A stretch of DNA of 64,000 bases, taken from Stakelama marina. GTDB taxonomy: Bacteria > Pseudomonadota > Alphaproteobacteria > Sphingomonadales > Sphingomonadaceae. The stretch is taken from contig NZ_JAGRQC010000001.1 in NCBI RefSeq assembly GCF_018122655.1, positions 124,001 through 188,000 of the forward strand, written 5' to 3'. Under the pieces are notes generated by a model, which saw nothing but the letters and a program-made list of their open reading frames with translations, made no database searches and was not told the DNA's origin. The first letter of the stretch is position 1. Each line of letters starts with the position of its first letter. The translations under genes were made by a program, and so were the position numbers. Below, in pieces: positions 8,332 to 18,400 of this stretch.

Positions 8332-9639
8332 ATGCACAGTGCTACTATGGCGCTTGCCTATCTGGCGCCGGCCATACCGATCTGGGCGACGTATGCCGCG
8401 CATCGCGGCCGCCGCGCCGCATTGCACGCGGAAATCGCACGAGAAGCCAAAGATGCCGGCCTGACCGAGCCCGCGTCACTGCACCCGGTGATCGATCTGG
8501 ACAAATGCATCGGATGTGGAGCCTGTGCGCTTGCGTGCCCCGAAGGCGACGTTCTCGGCGTGATCGGCAGCAAGGCGGAGTTGATCGATCCGACGCGCTG
8601 TATCGGACACGGGGCCTGTGAAAGCGCGTGTCCCGAGAAAGCGATCGATCTCGTCTTCGGAACCGCGACACGCGGCGTCGATATTCCGACCGTCAATCCC
8701 GATTTCGAAACCGATGCCGAGGGTATTTACATCGCCGGTGAACTCGGCGGGATGGGGTTGATACGCAACGCTATCGAGCAGGGAAAACAGGCGATTTCTT
8801 CGATTGCCGACAGGCAGCACGCGGCGGACGGCGAGGACATGCTCGACGTGCTGATCGTAGGCGCAGGTCCGGCGGGCATCTCAGCCAGCCTCGCGGCGAA
8901 GCAGGCCGGCTTGTCGTTCCGAACGGTCGAACAGGAAAGTCTTGGCGGAACCGTGGCACATTATCCGCGCGGGAAGATCGCGATGACCGAGCCTGTCGAT
9001 CTGCCGATCTATGGTCGAATGAATTTTCGGGAGGTTTCGAAGGAGGAACTGATCGATCTGTGGGCCGGTATCGTGGAGACGAGCGGTCTGGAGATCGGAT
9101 TTCAGGAACGTGTCGAGGGTATCGAGCGGCTGAATGCCGGCTTCAAGGTCACGACGAGCAAAGGGCGTTATCGGACGCGGACGGTGCTGCTTGCGATCGG
9201 TCGTCGAGGGACGCCGCGCAAACTGAACGTTCCGGGCGAGGATCTGCCCAAGGTCGTCTATCGGCTCGACGATCCGGCACAATATCGCGGCCGCGATGTC
9301 GTGGTCGTCGGCGGTGGAGACAGCGCCCTCGAAGCCGCCATCGCGCTTGCCAGGGAGCCCGATACAAAGGTGACGCTCGCCTATCGCGGCGCCGCTTTCA
9401 ACCGCGCGCGTCGCCGCAACCGCGAACTGGCCTTTCAGGCGGAAGCCGATGAACAATTGTCCATCGCGTTCGAAACCGAAGTCACAGCGATTGCCGAACA
9501 GTCGGTCGCGATGCAGTGCGCGCAGGGCGCCAGCGAGACCGCCAACGACGCCGTCATCATATGCGCCGGTGGCATCCTGCCGGATGACTTTCTGCGGTCG
9601 ATCGGCATATCGGTCGTCACGAAATATGGAGAGCGCTAA
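8332..9639 (+). CDS. Membrane-anchored [4Fe-4S] ferredoxin / FAD-NAD(P)-binding oxidoreductase
   Basis: This 435-residue protein begins with a hydrophobic segment (about residues 6-24), a probable membrane anchor. Two four-cysteine clusters follow, CIGCGACALACP and CIGHGACESACP. The remaining 280 or so residues are a thioredoxin-reductase-like flavoprotein with two dinucleotide sites: GAGPAGISASLAA for FAD and VVGGGDSALEAA for NAD(P). No CXXC redox pair of true thioredoxin reductases is visible. It should move electrons between NAD(P)H, FAD and the Fe-S clusters on the cytoplasmic face. Its divergent placement beside the cytochrome operon suggests it feeds or drains that chain. ATG 8332 has AGGA/AAAGAAG upstream; ATG 8347 is the alternative. 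Domain content is sure, direction of electron flow is not. Confidence 0.85.
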   Translation: MHSATMALAYLAPAIPIWATYAAHRGRRAALHAEIAREAKDAGLTEPASLHPVIDLDKCIGCGACALACPEGDVLGVIGSKAELIDPTRCIGHGACESACPEKAIDLVFGTATRGVDIPTVNPDFETDAEGIYIAGELGGMGLIRNAIEQGKQAISSIADRQHAADGEDMLDVLIVGAGPAGISASLAAKQAGLSFRTVEQESLGGTVAHYPRGKIAMTEPVDLPIYGRMNFREVSKEELIDLWAGIVETSGLEIGFQERVEGIERLNAGFKVTTSKGRYRTRTVLLAIGRRGTPRKLNVPGEDLPKVVYRLDDPAQYRGRDVVVVGGGDSALEAAIALAREPDTKVTLAYRGAAFNRARRRNRELAFQAEADEQLSIAFETEVTAIAEQSVAMQCAQGASETANDAVIICAGGILPDDFLRSIGISVVTKYGER

Positions 9640-9686
9640 GCGTTTTCGCCCGGCCGCTGCGGGGCGGTCGAATGGGCGGTCCTCAA

Positions 9687-9735
9687 GCGGCATGGCCGAC
9701 TGGCAGATCGGCCATGCCGCGCAGAGGCTCTGCGC
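9687..9735. terminator. Hairpin pair between convergent genes
   Basis: GCGGCATGGCCGA (9687-9699) and TCGGCCATGCCGC (9708-9720) make a perfect 13-bp stem with an eight-base loop. A second stem-loop, GCGCAGA-GGC-TCTGCGC, follows at 9719-9735. There is no T-tract on either strand. The location between the 3' ends of two convergent transcripts fits a bidirectional terminator or RNA-stabilising structure. Confidence 0.6.
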
Positions 9736-9855
9736 AGATGGGGGTTAAACGCCAAGCTCTGCACGATCAGGCTAACCGAGCGACGCGGCCCGACAATTTC
9801 GGACGACACCTTAGGTAGTGCCCCCGATAAATGCTGCGTGCGGCCTTGGGGGGCG

Positions 9856-10461
9856 TCAATGCGCCGCGATGCCGGCTTCGATCGTCATGCGGACAAGGGC
9901 GGGCAGGGTGTCGGCGCGCATTTTGTTCATCAGCTTTGCCCGGTAAATCTCTACGGTTCGCGGGCTGATATCGAGTGCGATGGCGACTTCCTTGTTGGTC
10001 TTTCCATAAACGATCAGGTCGAGGACCTCTCGTTCGCGGTGCGAGAGCTGCGCTACTTTTTCGTGCACCTCTCCGGTGGGGTCTCGCATTGCTTCGAGCG
10101 CCTCGTCGATCGCCTTCAATATCGCTTCCGAACTGAACGGTTTTTCGACGAGATCGACAGCGCCGGCCTTCAGCGCCTGTACGGCAAGTTCGACATCGGC
10201 GTGCGCGGTGATGATGATGACCGGATCGGTGCGCCGGGCCTGTCGCAAACGCTCGATCAACTCGATGCCGGTCATGCCGCCCATGCGGACGTCGCTGAGG
10301 ATGATCCCGCGTGCCAGCTCGTCGATTTCCGCGAGGAACTGTTCGGCGCTGGAAAAACATTTGGCGGGCAATTCTTCGGCGCTGAGCAACAATGACGTTG
10401 AGCGGCATATCTCCGCTTCGTCGTCGATGACGTATATCGTCGGCCTATTATGCTGCGTCAT
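9856..10461 (-). CDS. FixJ-like response regulator (receiver + LuxR HTH)
   Basis: The 201-residue protein has an N-terminal receiver domain with the acidic pair DDE at about 13-15, phosphoacceptor Asp57 in ILSDVRM, and the conserved Lys in EKPF. A LuxR/NarL-type helix-turn-helix fills about residues 135-200 (LSHREREVLDLI, NKEVAIALDISPRTVEIYRAK). This is the FixJ/TodT/StyR arrangement. It overlaps the 3' end of the kinase gene by 14 bp, so the two form one unit. ATG 10461 gives a normal FixJ length; upstream in-frame codons are kinase coding sequence. Targets are unknown; the haem-rich locus next door and the divergent peroxidase gene are the obvious candidates. Confidence 0.9.
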   Translation of the reverse strand: MTQHNRPTIYVIDDEAEICRSTSLLLSAEELPAKCFSSAEQFLAEIDELARGIILSDVRMGGMTGIELIERLRQARRTDPVIIITAHADVELAVQALKAGAVDLVEKPFSSEAILKAIDEALEAMRDPTGEVHEKVAQLSHREREVLDLIVYGKTNKEVAIALDISPRTVEIYRAKLMNKMRADTLPALVRMTIEAGIAAH

Positions 10462-11941
10462 AATGTTCCTCCAGCCAGCGATGCCGCAGGGTAAAGCTGA
10501 AACAGGATCCGCCGCCCGGGGCCGGCTCATATTCCAGACGGCCGCCATGGGCCTCCACGATCGTGCGCGAGATTGCCAGCCCCACGCCAAGCCCCTGCTG
10601 CTTGGTCGTGGAGAAGGGCTGAAACAGAAACGGGAGCCGGTCGGTCGCTATTCCCGGCCCGGTATCGCGAACCATGATCCGGATACGCCCGGACGGGCCG
10701 GCTTGAACGATGAGCCGGACCTCGCGCTCTTCGAGCCCGACGACAGCGTCGGCCGCATTCTGCAACAGATTTACCAGTACCTGCTGAATCTGCACGCGGT
10801 CGACCTCGATCTCGCCGATGGCATCGTCGCATGACAAGGTGAGGTGAGCGCCGCGTTCCTTGAGCGTGAACGATGCCAGTCTCGCGGCTTCCTCGACCAG
10901 CGGCCGCACATCCTGCCACTGCTGATGGGACGAGGACGGCTGAACGAAATTCCTCAACCCCTTGATGACCGCGCTGGCCCGGAAAATCTGTTCCTGGGCG
11001 GCGCCCAAAGCCGTCTCGGCTGCCTGCGATTTCCGGTCATGCGTTTCCTTCGACAGGAATTTTCGCGCGGCGCCGGCATAGTTGGCGGCAGAGGCGAGCG
11101 GTTGATTGAGTTCGTGCGCGATTGCCGAACCCATCGCTCCCAATGCGGCGGCCCGGCCGAGTTGCGACATCTCCGCCTGTAGTTCGGAAACCTTGCGGGC
11201 ATTTTCGACCGTCATGGTCTCGTCGTTTAACTGCAGCGCGAACAGGTCGCCGATCGGGGACTCCATGCGCGCAACGGTCAGGGAAAGGAGCAGCCGCCTG
11301 CCGTCGCGCGAGCGGCCTTCGGTCAGCTTGCCGCTCCGGTCCTGCCGAGCGATGCGTTCGGCGATCGCATCGGGCAGGTCGCCCGTCGCTATGGTCAGGA
11401 AGTCGCGGATATTGGCGCTCATCGGCAGCTCGGGCAGAACGCCGAACATCCGGCGCGCCGCCCGGTTCGACGCCATTACCGATCCTTCGCGGTCGAGCAC
11501 CAGTATCGCGGATGGAAGTTCGGCGAAAATCGAGGTGAGATAGGCCTCGCGGTTCGCGAGCTGGAGCCGCTGCGCTGCTTCGCGGTCGCAAAGGCGGCGG
11601 ACGAAATAGCCGGCAACGGCAATGCAAGCGCAGAAAACCGAGATCATGACGGCGTCGATAGTCGTCACGCCTTCCTGGCGCGCTTGCAGCAGCATCAGCC
11701 CGCCCGACATTTCCAGCGTGGTGGCGAGAAGCGCGGGGCCAAGGCCACCCATCGCGGCGCTTACCATCACCGCGCCGAGCCCGAAGAGAAAAGGCACGGT
11801 CGTGCCCAGAAAGTGATGGGTCGTAAACGTCACCAGCATCGCGACCGCGCTGCTGGCGATCGCGATCACATACGCCTTCCGCACCGGTCGGGCGACCGGT
11901 GTCGCCTGGTCGATCATTTCCAACAGCTTCTGCACGCGCAT
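10448..11941 (-). CDS. Membrane-bound FixL-like sensor histidine kinase
   Basis: The 497-residue kinase has several membrane segments in its first 115 residues, a PAS domain (about 133-240, AILVLDREG and NRAARRMFG), a HisKA domain with His276 in AIAHELNQPL, and a HATPase domain (NLLQNAADAV, RDTGPGIA, GLGVGLAISR). It phosphorylates the FixJ-like regulator encoded downstream. I see no histidine at the haem-binding place of rhizobial FixL, and those proteins differ in topology, so direct haem-based oxygen sensing is not supported. The signal could be sensed by the membrane part or a PAS cofactor. ATG 11941 begins MRVQKLL, after which a 0.5-kb gap opens towards the peroxidase gene. Confidence 0.9.
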   Translation of the reverse strand: MRVQKLLEMIDQATPVARPVRKAYVIAIASSAVAMLVTFTTHHFLGTTVPFLFGLGAVMVSAAMGGLGPALLATTLEMSGGLMLLQARQEGVTTIDAVMISVFCACIAVAGYFVRRLCDREAAQRLQLANREAYLTSIFAELPSAILVLDREGSVMASNRAARRMFGVLPELPMSANIRDFLTIATGDLPDAIAERIARQDRSGKLTEGRSRDGRRLLLSLTVARMESPIGDLFALQLNDETMTVENARKVSELQAEMSQLGRAAALGAMGSAIAHELNQPLASAANYAGAARKFLSKETHDRKSQAAETALGAAQEQIFRASAVIKGLRNFVQPSSSHQQWQDVRPLVEEAARLASFTLKERGAHLTLSCDDAIGEIEVDRVQIQQVLVNLLQNAADAVVGLEEREVRLIVQAGPSGRIRIMVRDTGPGIATDRLPFLFQPFSTTKQQGLGVGLAISRTIVEAHGGRLEYEPAPGGGSCFSFTLRHRWLEEHYDAA

Positions 11942-11990
11942 TGCCCCCCGTGTTCAGCCCGCGCGACCCGACTCTGCTTCTATCACGGTT

Positions 11991-12008
11991 TTCTACATAA
12001 GGGTAGAA
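11991..12008. promoter_or_regulatory. Inverted repeat upstream of the sensor kinase gene
   Basis: TTCTAC-ATAAGG-GTAGAA is a perfect 6-bp inverted repeat with a six-base spacer, starting 50 bp before the kinase ATG on the minus strand. It is a candidate protein-binding site, perhaps autoregulatory. The stretch from 11942 to 12477 has no gene and is visibly more AT-rich than its surroundings. Confidence 0.35.
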
Positions 12009-12038
12009 ACTCTTGTAATTACCCATAAGAGGGAGGGC

Positions 12039-12095
12039 AGTATAGGTATCTAACACTATTGGGGTATGTCTGTTCTATACTATCCAATTTTGGAT
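12039..12095. promoter_or_regulatory. Cluster of inverted repeats between kinase and peroxidase genes
   Basis: Two symmetrical elements sit here. AGTATAG (12039-12045) is the inverse of CTATACT (12075-12081), and ATCCAA-TT-TTGGAT is a compact palindrome at 12082-12095. They lie midway between the divergent kinase and peroxidase genes, so they could bind a regulator serving either side. No match to a named box is claimed. Confidence 0.35.
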
Positions 12096-12253
12096 GAGGC
12101 AGAAGTCCGTTCGGAGTCCTTCAGCATTTCGGCGTTGTTCGGGGAGCCATTCTGATAAGCTGCTGGGGGAAGAGAGTATTGCCCTTAGGTGCTCATACTG
12201 AATTGAGCGAATCGAAAACGGGGCAGATTGTTCCGATTATGCGATGAGTAGGT

Positions 12254-12276
12254 GAGACTTTTGAAAACAAAGTCTC
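12254..12276 (+). promoter_or_regulatory. Hairpin upstream of the peroxidase gene
   Basis: GAGACTTT (12254-12261) and AAAGTCTC (12269-12276) pair perfectly around a seven-base loop. It lies upstream of the candidate promoter for the peroxidase gene, so it may be a DNA operator rather than an mRNA element. Confidence 0.35.
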
Positions 12277-12312
12277 GGAGAAATTCGCAGTATAACCGGG
12301 GGTTCAGCCAAA

Positions 12313-12341
12313 TTGCCTGAAAAAGACTGGTTGATTGGATA
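12313..12341 (+). promoter_or_regulatory. Candidate promoter of the peroxidase gene
   Basis: TTGCCT (12313-12318) and TGGATA (12336-12341) are spaced by 17 bp inside an AT-rich stretch and point at the peroxidase gene. This would give a leader of about 130 nt. The match to sigma-70 consensus is moderate and other promoters are possible. Confidence 0.3.
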
Positions 12342-12422
12342 AAAACTGGTCGAGCATTTGCCGGTGGCGAATGTTTACGGGACGCTGATCGCAATTGAAG
12401 GCGAGCCAAATTGATTGATCGC

Positions 12423-12444
12423 CGCGAAAATCTCGATTTTCGCG
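12423..12444 (+). promoter_or_regulatory. Leader hairpin 34 nt before the peroxidase start
   Basis: CGCGAAAAT-CTCG-ATTTTCGCG forms a perfect 9-bp stem with a CTCG tetraloop. It ends 33 nt before the ATG and leaves the purine-rich ribosome-binding site (about 12464-12474) free. It may protect the 5' end of a very long mRNA or act as a regulatory leader. Confidence 0.4.
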
Positions 12445-12477
12445 ACGGGGAACCTTTGTCGATGGAAGGGAAGGATC

Positions 12478-15400
12478 ATGGCAATTCGTCTCGGAGCAGC
12501 AGATCTCGAATATTTGCTGGCGCAGGTAAAGATCGGTGCGGACTATTCAAAGCTTGCCGGTGCGCTCGACCCCGGTGGCGTTCGCGAAGTCAATGGCCGC
12601 AACAACAATCTGGTTGGCGGGTATGACGCGGATGGAAACTGGGTTCCGGCATCGAATATCCATGCCGACTGGGGCCAGGCGGACACGGATTTCCTGCGCC
12701 TGTCGCAAACCGACACGCCAGGCACCGGCAATAGCTGGGGCACCACCTATGATCCCTTGAACCCGAGCGCGGGGCCGTTCGGCAATGTTAATGTCGACAT
12801 GACTCCGCGCCTTATTTCCAACCTGATTTCCAGCTCGGTAATCGACTCGACCAGCCCGGCCTACAACCCGGCGGCCGCAGCCGCGATGGAGGCCATGGCC
12901 CCCCATAGCTACCCGGTCGAAGTCAACAACTCGGTCGTCGGTGCATTGCAGGGGGCGGGGCTTCCCGATCAGGGCATTCTGGGCGGCGTTCCGTTCAACG
13001 AATTCTTTGTCGCATTCGGTCAGTTCTTCGATCACGGCCTCGACTTCATAACGAAGGGCGGCGGCTATACGATGATCACGCTGTCGCCGAACGATCCGCT
13101 GTACGTTCCGCCAACGCTGGCGAATGGCGACCGCAATCCGGAGTATATTCCGGGCGCATCGAACGTCATGATGCTGAGCCGTGCGTCGCTTTCCAATCCC
13201 GACGGCGATTTCTACACGGCAGAGGACGTGGCCGCCGACCCGGACAACCTGACCGCGTCGGACATCGGCGCGCTGAAGGCAGGGGTGACGCCGCAGTTCA
13301 ACAACAATACCGGCCTGCTGATCGACCAGAGCCAGACCTATGGGTCGGATGCGTCGGTCAACGCGCTGGTCCGCCAATATGACGACCAGGGCCGTCCCAC
13401 CGGGCTGCTGATCACCAGCGCCGAGGACGGCAAGGTGTACATGCCCGAGGTTGATGAAAACGGAAAGCGTACCGGCGTCATCAACGAAATCGACTTGAAC
13501 GACCCCGCCAATGCCGACGCGTTGCAGCGCGCCGAGCATGATATGGCGACATGGTCTGACATGAAGACCAACGCGATGCGCCTCGGCATCGAACTGGTCG
13601 ATACCGATGTGTTCGACACGCCGTCGATGCTCGTCGACCCGACGGGCAATCTGATGTTCGATCCGGCTGCCGTGCTCGATGCGGGCGGCAACCGCGTCTA
13701 TTACCGCGCCGCTGAAACGCTTGCCGATATGGCGGCGAGGACCGGCGTCGATCTGGCGACGCTGGAGGCGCACGATCCGTTCGCGCGAGACGCCTCGGGA
13801 ATGGTGCTCCACACCAACCAGGCGATCCTGATCGACATCAATACCGCTGCCGACCCCAGCTTTCACAGCGATATCGATCCGGGCACCAACGCAGAAAGAG
13901 TGTATATCGCGGCGGACGGCAACAGCTACGACTATGACGTGGACCTGCTGAACCGGCACTATGTGTCGGGGGATGGCCGGGTGAACGAGAATATCGGCCT
14001 CACCTCGGTGCATCACGTCTTCCACGAGGAGCACAATATCGAAGTGCTCGCGATCGAGAACGGCGTCCTTCAGGAAGCCGCGAATATGCTCGCCGGTGGT
14101 GCCACGATGGCTGACGCCGCCGCCTATGTGAATGCGTGGACGCGCACCGATGCCGGCACGTCGGACGCCACGTCGGAACTCCATTATCTCGACTTCGACG
14201 GCAACGATCACACGATCATGATCGAGGGCGTGAACATCGACGATCAAGGCGCCGTCGCATGGGACGGCAACTCGGTCTATCAGGCGTCGCGCATCATCAC
14301 GGAGACCGAATATAACCACATCGCGATCGACCAGTATGTGAACAGCCTGGCGGTGTTGCCCGAATTCGTTTCCTATTCGGCCGACATCAACGTGGATGTC
14401 TCGCTGGAGTTCAGCCAGGCGATATTCCGGCTCGGCCACTCCCAGCTTACCGAATATATGAACGTCGCCGTCCCGCTGGTGGTCGATGGCGTGTCATATG
14501 CCCCCGGCACCCCCGAATGGAACGCCAATCCGCAGTTCGGCGCGGGCGAGCAGTTGTTCGATGCGTTCCTGAATCCGGACGGCTATTCGCAATATGGTGC
14601 TGCCGGACTTGCCATAGGCCTCATGCGGCAGACGTCGAACGACATCGACGAGTTCGTGACGCCGGCGATGCAGCAGACGCTGCTGGGCGTGCCGCTCGAC
14701 CTTGCCGCGATCAACATCGCGCGCGGTCGCGACGTGGGGCTGCCGACGCTCAATGAGCTGCGCGAACAGATTTACAATCAGGTCGTTCAGCTCAACGGAT
14801 CGTCGGGATCGGGGAGCGCGATCGCGCCGTACACGAGCTGGGCGGATTTCGGGAACCATCTCGCGACGCCTGAATCGCTGGTCAACTTCATTGCGTCCTA
14901 TGGCCGTGATGACGACACCTGGCACCTTGCCTCGCTGCGCCAGTCCTATCTCGAAGGGACGGCGGATGCGAACGATCCGACGGCCGACGGCACTGTGACG
15001 CTCGCCGATCTGCGCGCAAATGCGCAAAGGATTGTCGACGCCTATGCCGATGCGTCCGACTCGATGCATGCAGCGGCGGTGAAGTTCATGATCGGTGAGC
15101 CGGTCTATCACCCGGAGACGCATTCGGTGGATTCGGTTGGCGCCGATCTTGGTTTCTGGGACATCGACCTGTGGATCGGCGGGCTTGCCGAACGCCCACT
15201 GTTCGACGGCCCGCTGGGCACGACCTTTTCGATGATCATGCTCGATTTCGGCCAGCGCATGCAGGACGGCGACCGGTTCTATTATCTGTACCGCATGCCG
15301 GTCGGCCAGCATCTGGGCGACCAGATCATCGGCGAGCAGTTCGCCGACCTGATCCAGCGCACGACGGGCACCGAGCATACGGGCGACGCATTCGGTTCGC

Positions 15401-18400
15401 AGAGCGCGTTCTACGAACTGGGAAGCGGTAACGATGTCTGGCAGGCCTCGACCGCCGGAAGCCTTGCCGACGGAACGCCCGTTCAGGACGGTCACCTGGT
15501 GGTCGCGGGCAATGGCGGCGACGACTATATCGCCGGTGGCCTGGGCGACGATTACCTGTACGGCGATGACGGCGCCGACACGCTGAACGGCAGCCAGGGC
15601 AACGACCATATCTATGGCGGCGCCGGGAACGACTGGATCACCGACGACGAAAATGACGACTTCATCGACGGCGGCGACGGCGACGACGTGATCTTCGCCG
15701 GGCCGGGCGTGCTCGACACTTCGCATGGCGGCAGCGGCAATGACGAGGTCCATGGCGGCGACGGCGTTGACGAAGTCTTCGGCGACGACGGCGACGATGC
15801 GTTGTTCGGCGAAGGCGACACCGACCTCATCATGGGCGGTGACGGCAACGACTATATGGACGGCGGCGACAGCGTCGACGAGATGTTCGGCGGCAACGGC
15901 AATGACTGGATGCGCGGCGGCGTCGGCGACGACAATATCAACGGCGGGTCGGGCAACGACCTGATGGAGGGTGGCCTGGGGCCGACGGCCAATGACGGCG
16001 ATCGCCTGAACGGCGACACCGTGATTACCGGCCAGTTCGTCGTCGAATTCAACGGCGACGGCAGCGAAGGCTATATGGACATCGCCAGCTACGAAGAGGC
16101 GATGATCCCGATCTTCGCCAGCCTTCAGGACGCGAATGCCAACGGCACGTCAAGCAACCTCGCCGACACCTATGCCTTTGTCGAAGGTCTGGTGGGCTCT
16201 GCCCAGAATGACCGGCTGACGGGGGCAGACGCCAATGCGACGACCAGCAACGGCGCCGACAACTATCTGGTCGGCGGTGGCGGGAACGACGTTCTCAGCG
16301 GTCTCGGAGGAAACGACTTCATCTTCGGCGACAGCGTCGTTGTCGACAGCGACCTGTACTGGTCGGGCGACGATTATCATCAGTATGTCAGCGTCAACAA
16401 CACCGACCCTGACAATGTTACCTATGAGGTTCGGGGTGACCATCTCGGCGTCAAATCGACCGACCAGTGGGTCACCGAATGGGGTGAGCTCCGCCCGGTC
16501 TATAATGACGGTTCCAAGGGACATGTGCTCGGCGACAACGGGGCGGAGGGCGATGCGGACATCGTCGTCTTTTCCGGCAATCACGACGACTACACGGTGA
16601 CGACCTCTGATTTCGTGGATGAATTCGGGCAGACCCGAACGGCGTTCATCGTCCACGACAATGTCGGCGACCGCGATGGCACCGACACGGTAGTCGATGT
16701 CGAATATTTCCAGTTCGCCGATTTCACGCTCAGCGCCCAGGAATTGCTCCTCGGACCGCCGACCCCCACGATCGATTCTTCGATCAGCGTGAGCGAGGGC
16801 GATAGCGGGACCAAGCAGATCACGCTGACGGTCACCCTTGGCTATGCCTCGGGCAGGCCGGTGGAAATCGGCTGGGCGACCGCCGACGGCACCGCGACGT
16901 CGAGTGGCCCCAGCTCGACCAGCTCCGGACCAGCGACCACGCTGACCGGCAACCCGGACTTTGTCGGCGCCAGCGGCACGATCACCTTTGCGCCGATGGA
17001 AACGACCAAGACGATCACCGTCGAAGTCGCTGGCGATATCGAACTCGAGGACGATGAGAGCTTTACGGTCAATCTCTCCGCCGTAAGCAACGTCACCATC
17101 GATCCGGCAAGTGCGACCAGCGTCATTACGATCACGAATGACGACAGCTACAACGTCATTACCGGAACGAACGGCAACAACCTGCTGAACGGTACGGCGG
17201 CGCCCGACATGATCAGCGGGTTGAACGGCAACGACCGCATCCATGGTCTGGGCGGCGACGACCTGATGATCGGTGGCGCCGGCAACGACTTCTATTATGT
17301 CGAACAGGCCGGCGATCAGGTGGTCGAACTGGCGGGCGAGGGCACCGATCGTGTGTATTCCTCGGTCAGTTGGGCGGCCGATCCGACCTCCGAGATCGAA
17401 TTCATCCTGACTACCGACACGCGGGGTACGGATGCGATAGACCTTGGCGGCACGGACACCGCCAACGACATTCGCGGCAATTACGGGAACAACGTCCTGA
17501 CGGGCCTTGGCGGTGCCGACACCCTGCGCGGTTATGCGGGCGACGACGTGCTGGCCGGTGGTGACGGCGACGACTTGCTGCTTGGCGGAGGAGGACAGGA
17601 CACCGCTGTGTTCGATGGTCCGGCCGCCAATTATGCGATCCGTTCGAACGGCGGGTACAATGTTCTGGTGACCGACGTGACCGCGGGCGGCGGAGCCGAC
17701 GACGTTCGGCAAATGGAAATATTGCGGTTCGCGGGAACGGATTACACGATCCAGCTCGGCTCCAATGGAAGCCAACTGACAGCGTCGTTCGGCCAGTCGA
17801 CGATATTCTTCGCCCGCAATGGCAACGATACGGTCAACGGCAGCGCCTTTGCCGACATCCTCAACGGCGGGGCGGGCATGAACACCATCCTCGCCGGCAA
17901 CGGCGACGACCTCGTGACCGTGGATGTCGCCGATGGCGGCCATGACGTGGTGTATGGCGGGTCGGGAACCGATACGTTGCAAATCCTCGGCACGGCGGCC
18001 GCGGAGACCTTCACGGTTTACGACAATGCTTCGCTGCCGGGCGGTCTCACGCCGACGAACGGGTCAGCCGAAATCTATATCACGGTGACCGTTGGCGGCG
18101 TCGAATCGATTATCGCGGAAGCGCGCGAGATCGAGGAAATAGAGATACTGACGAGCGATGCCGCGCTTTCCGCCGCGGGTGGCAGCCAGACGGGCGCAAC
18201 CGGCGATACGATCAACATCGTCGGCGATTTCACCGGTACGTCGCTTGCCTATAACACGATAACGGTCACCGGATCGGGAGCGAACGACACCGTCGATATC
18301 TCAGGCCTGACATCGGCGCACCGGTTGAAGTTCAATTCGGGCGGTGGCGCCGACCAGGTGGTCGGTGACCTGCGACCGCAGGATGTCGTCGATTTCCTGC

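Noticed and set aside
10448-11941. Calling the kinase a true oxygen sensor FixL
   Set aside because: The PAS domain lacks the haem-binding histidine pattern; only the histidine kinase and partner architecture match.
12017-12026. TACCCAT heptamer resembling a NarL/NreC half-site
   Set aside because: A single seven-base match without a properly spaced partner is expected by chance.
12547-14439. Long minus-strand ORF (630 codons) inside the peroxidase gene
   Set aside because: Arg/Val/Ile-rich antisense translation without motifs; the plus frame has unmistakable peroxidase motifs.
15505-15990. Repetitive GGCGGCGAC units as possible CRISPR or satellite repeats
   Set aside because: They are in frame and encode RTX calcium-binding nonapeptides; there are no unique spacers.
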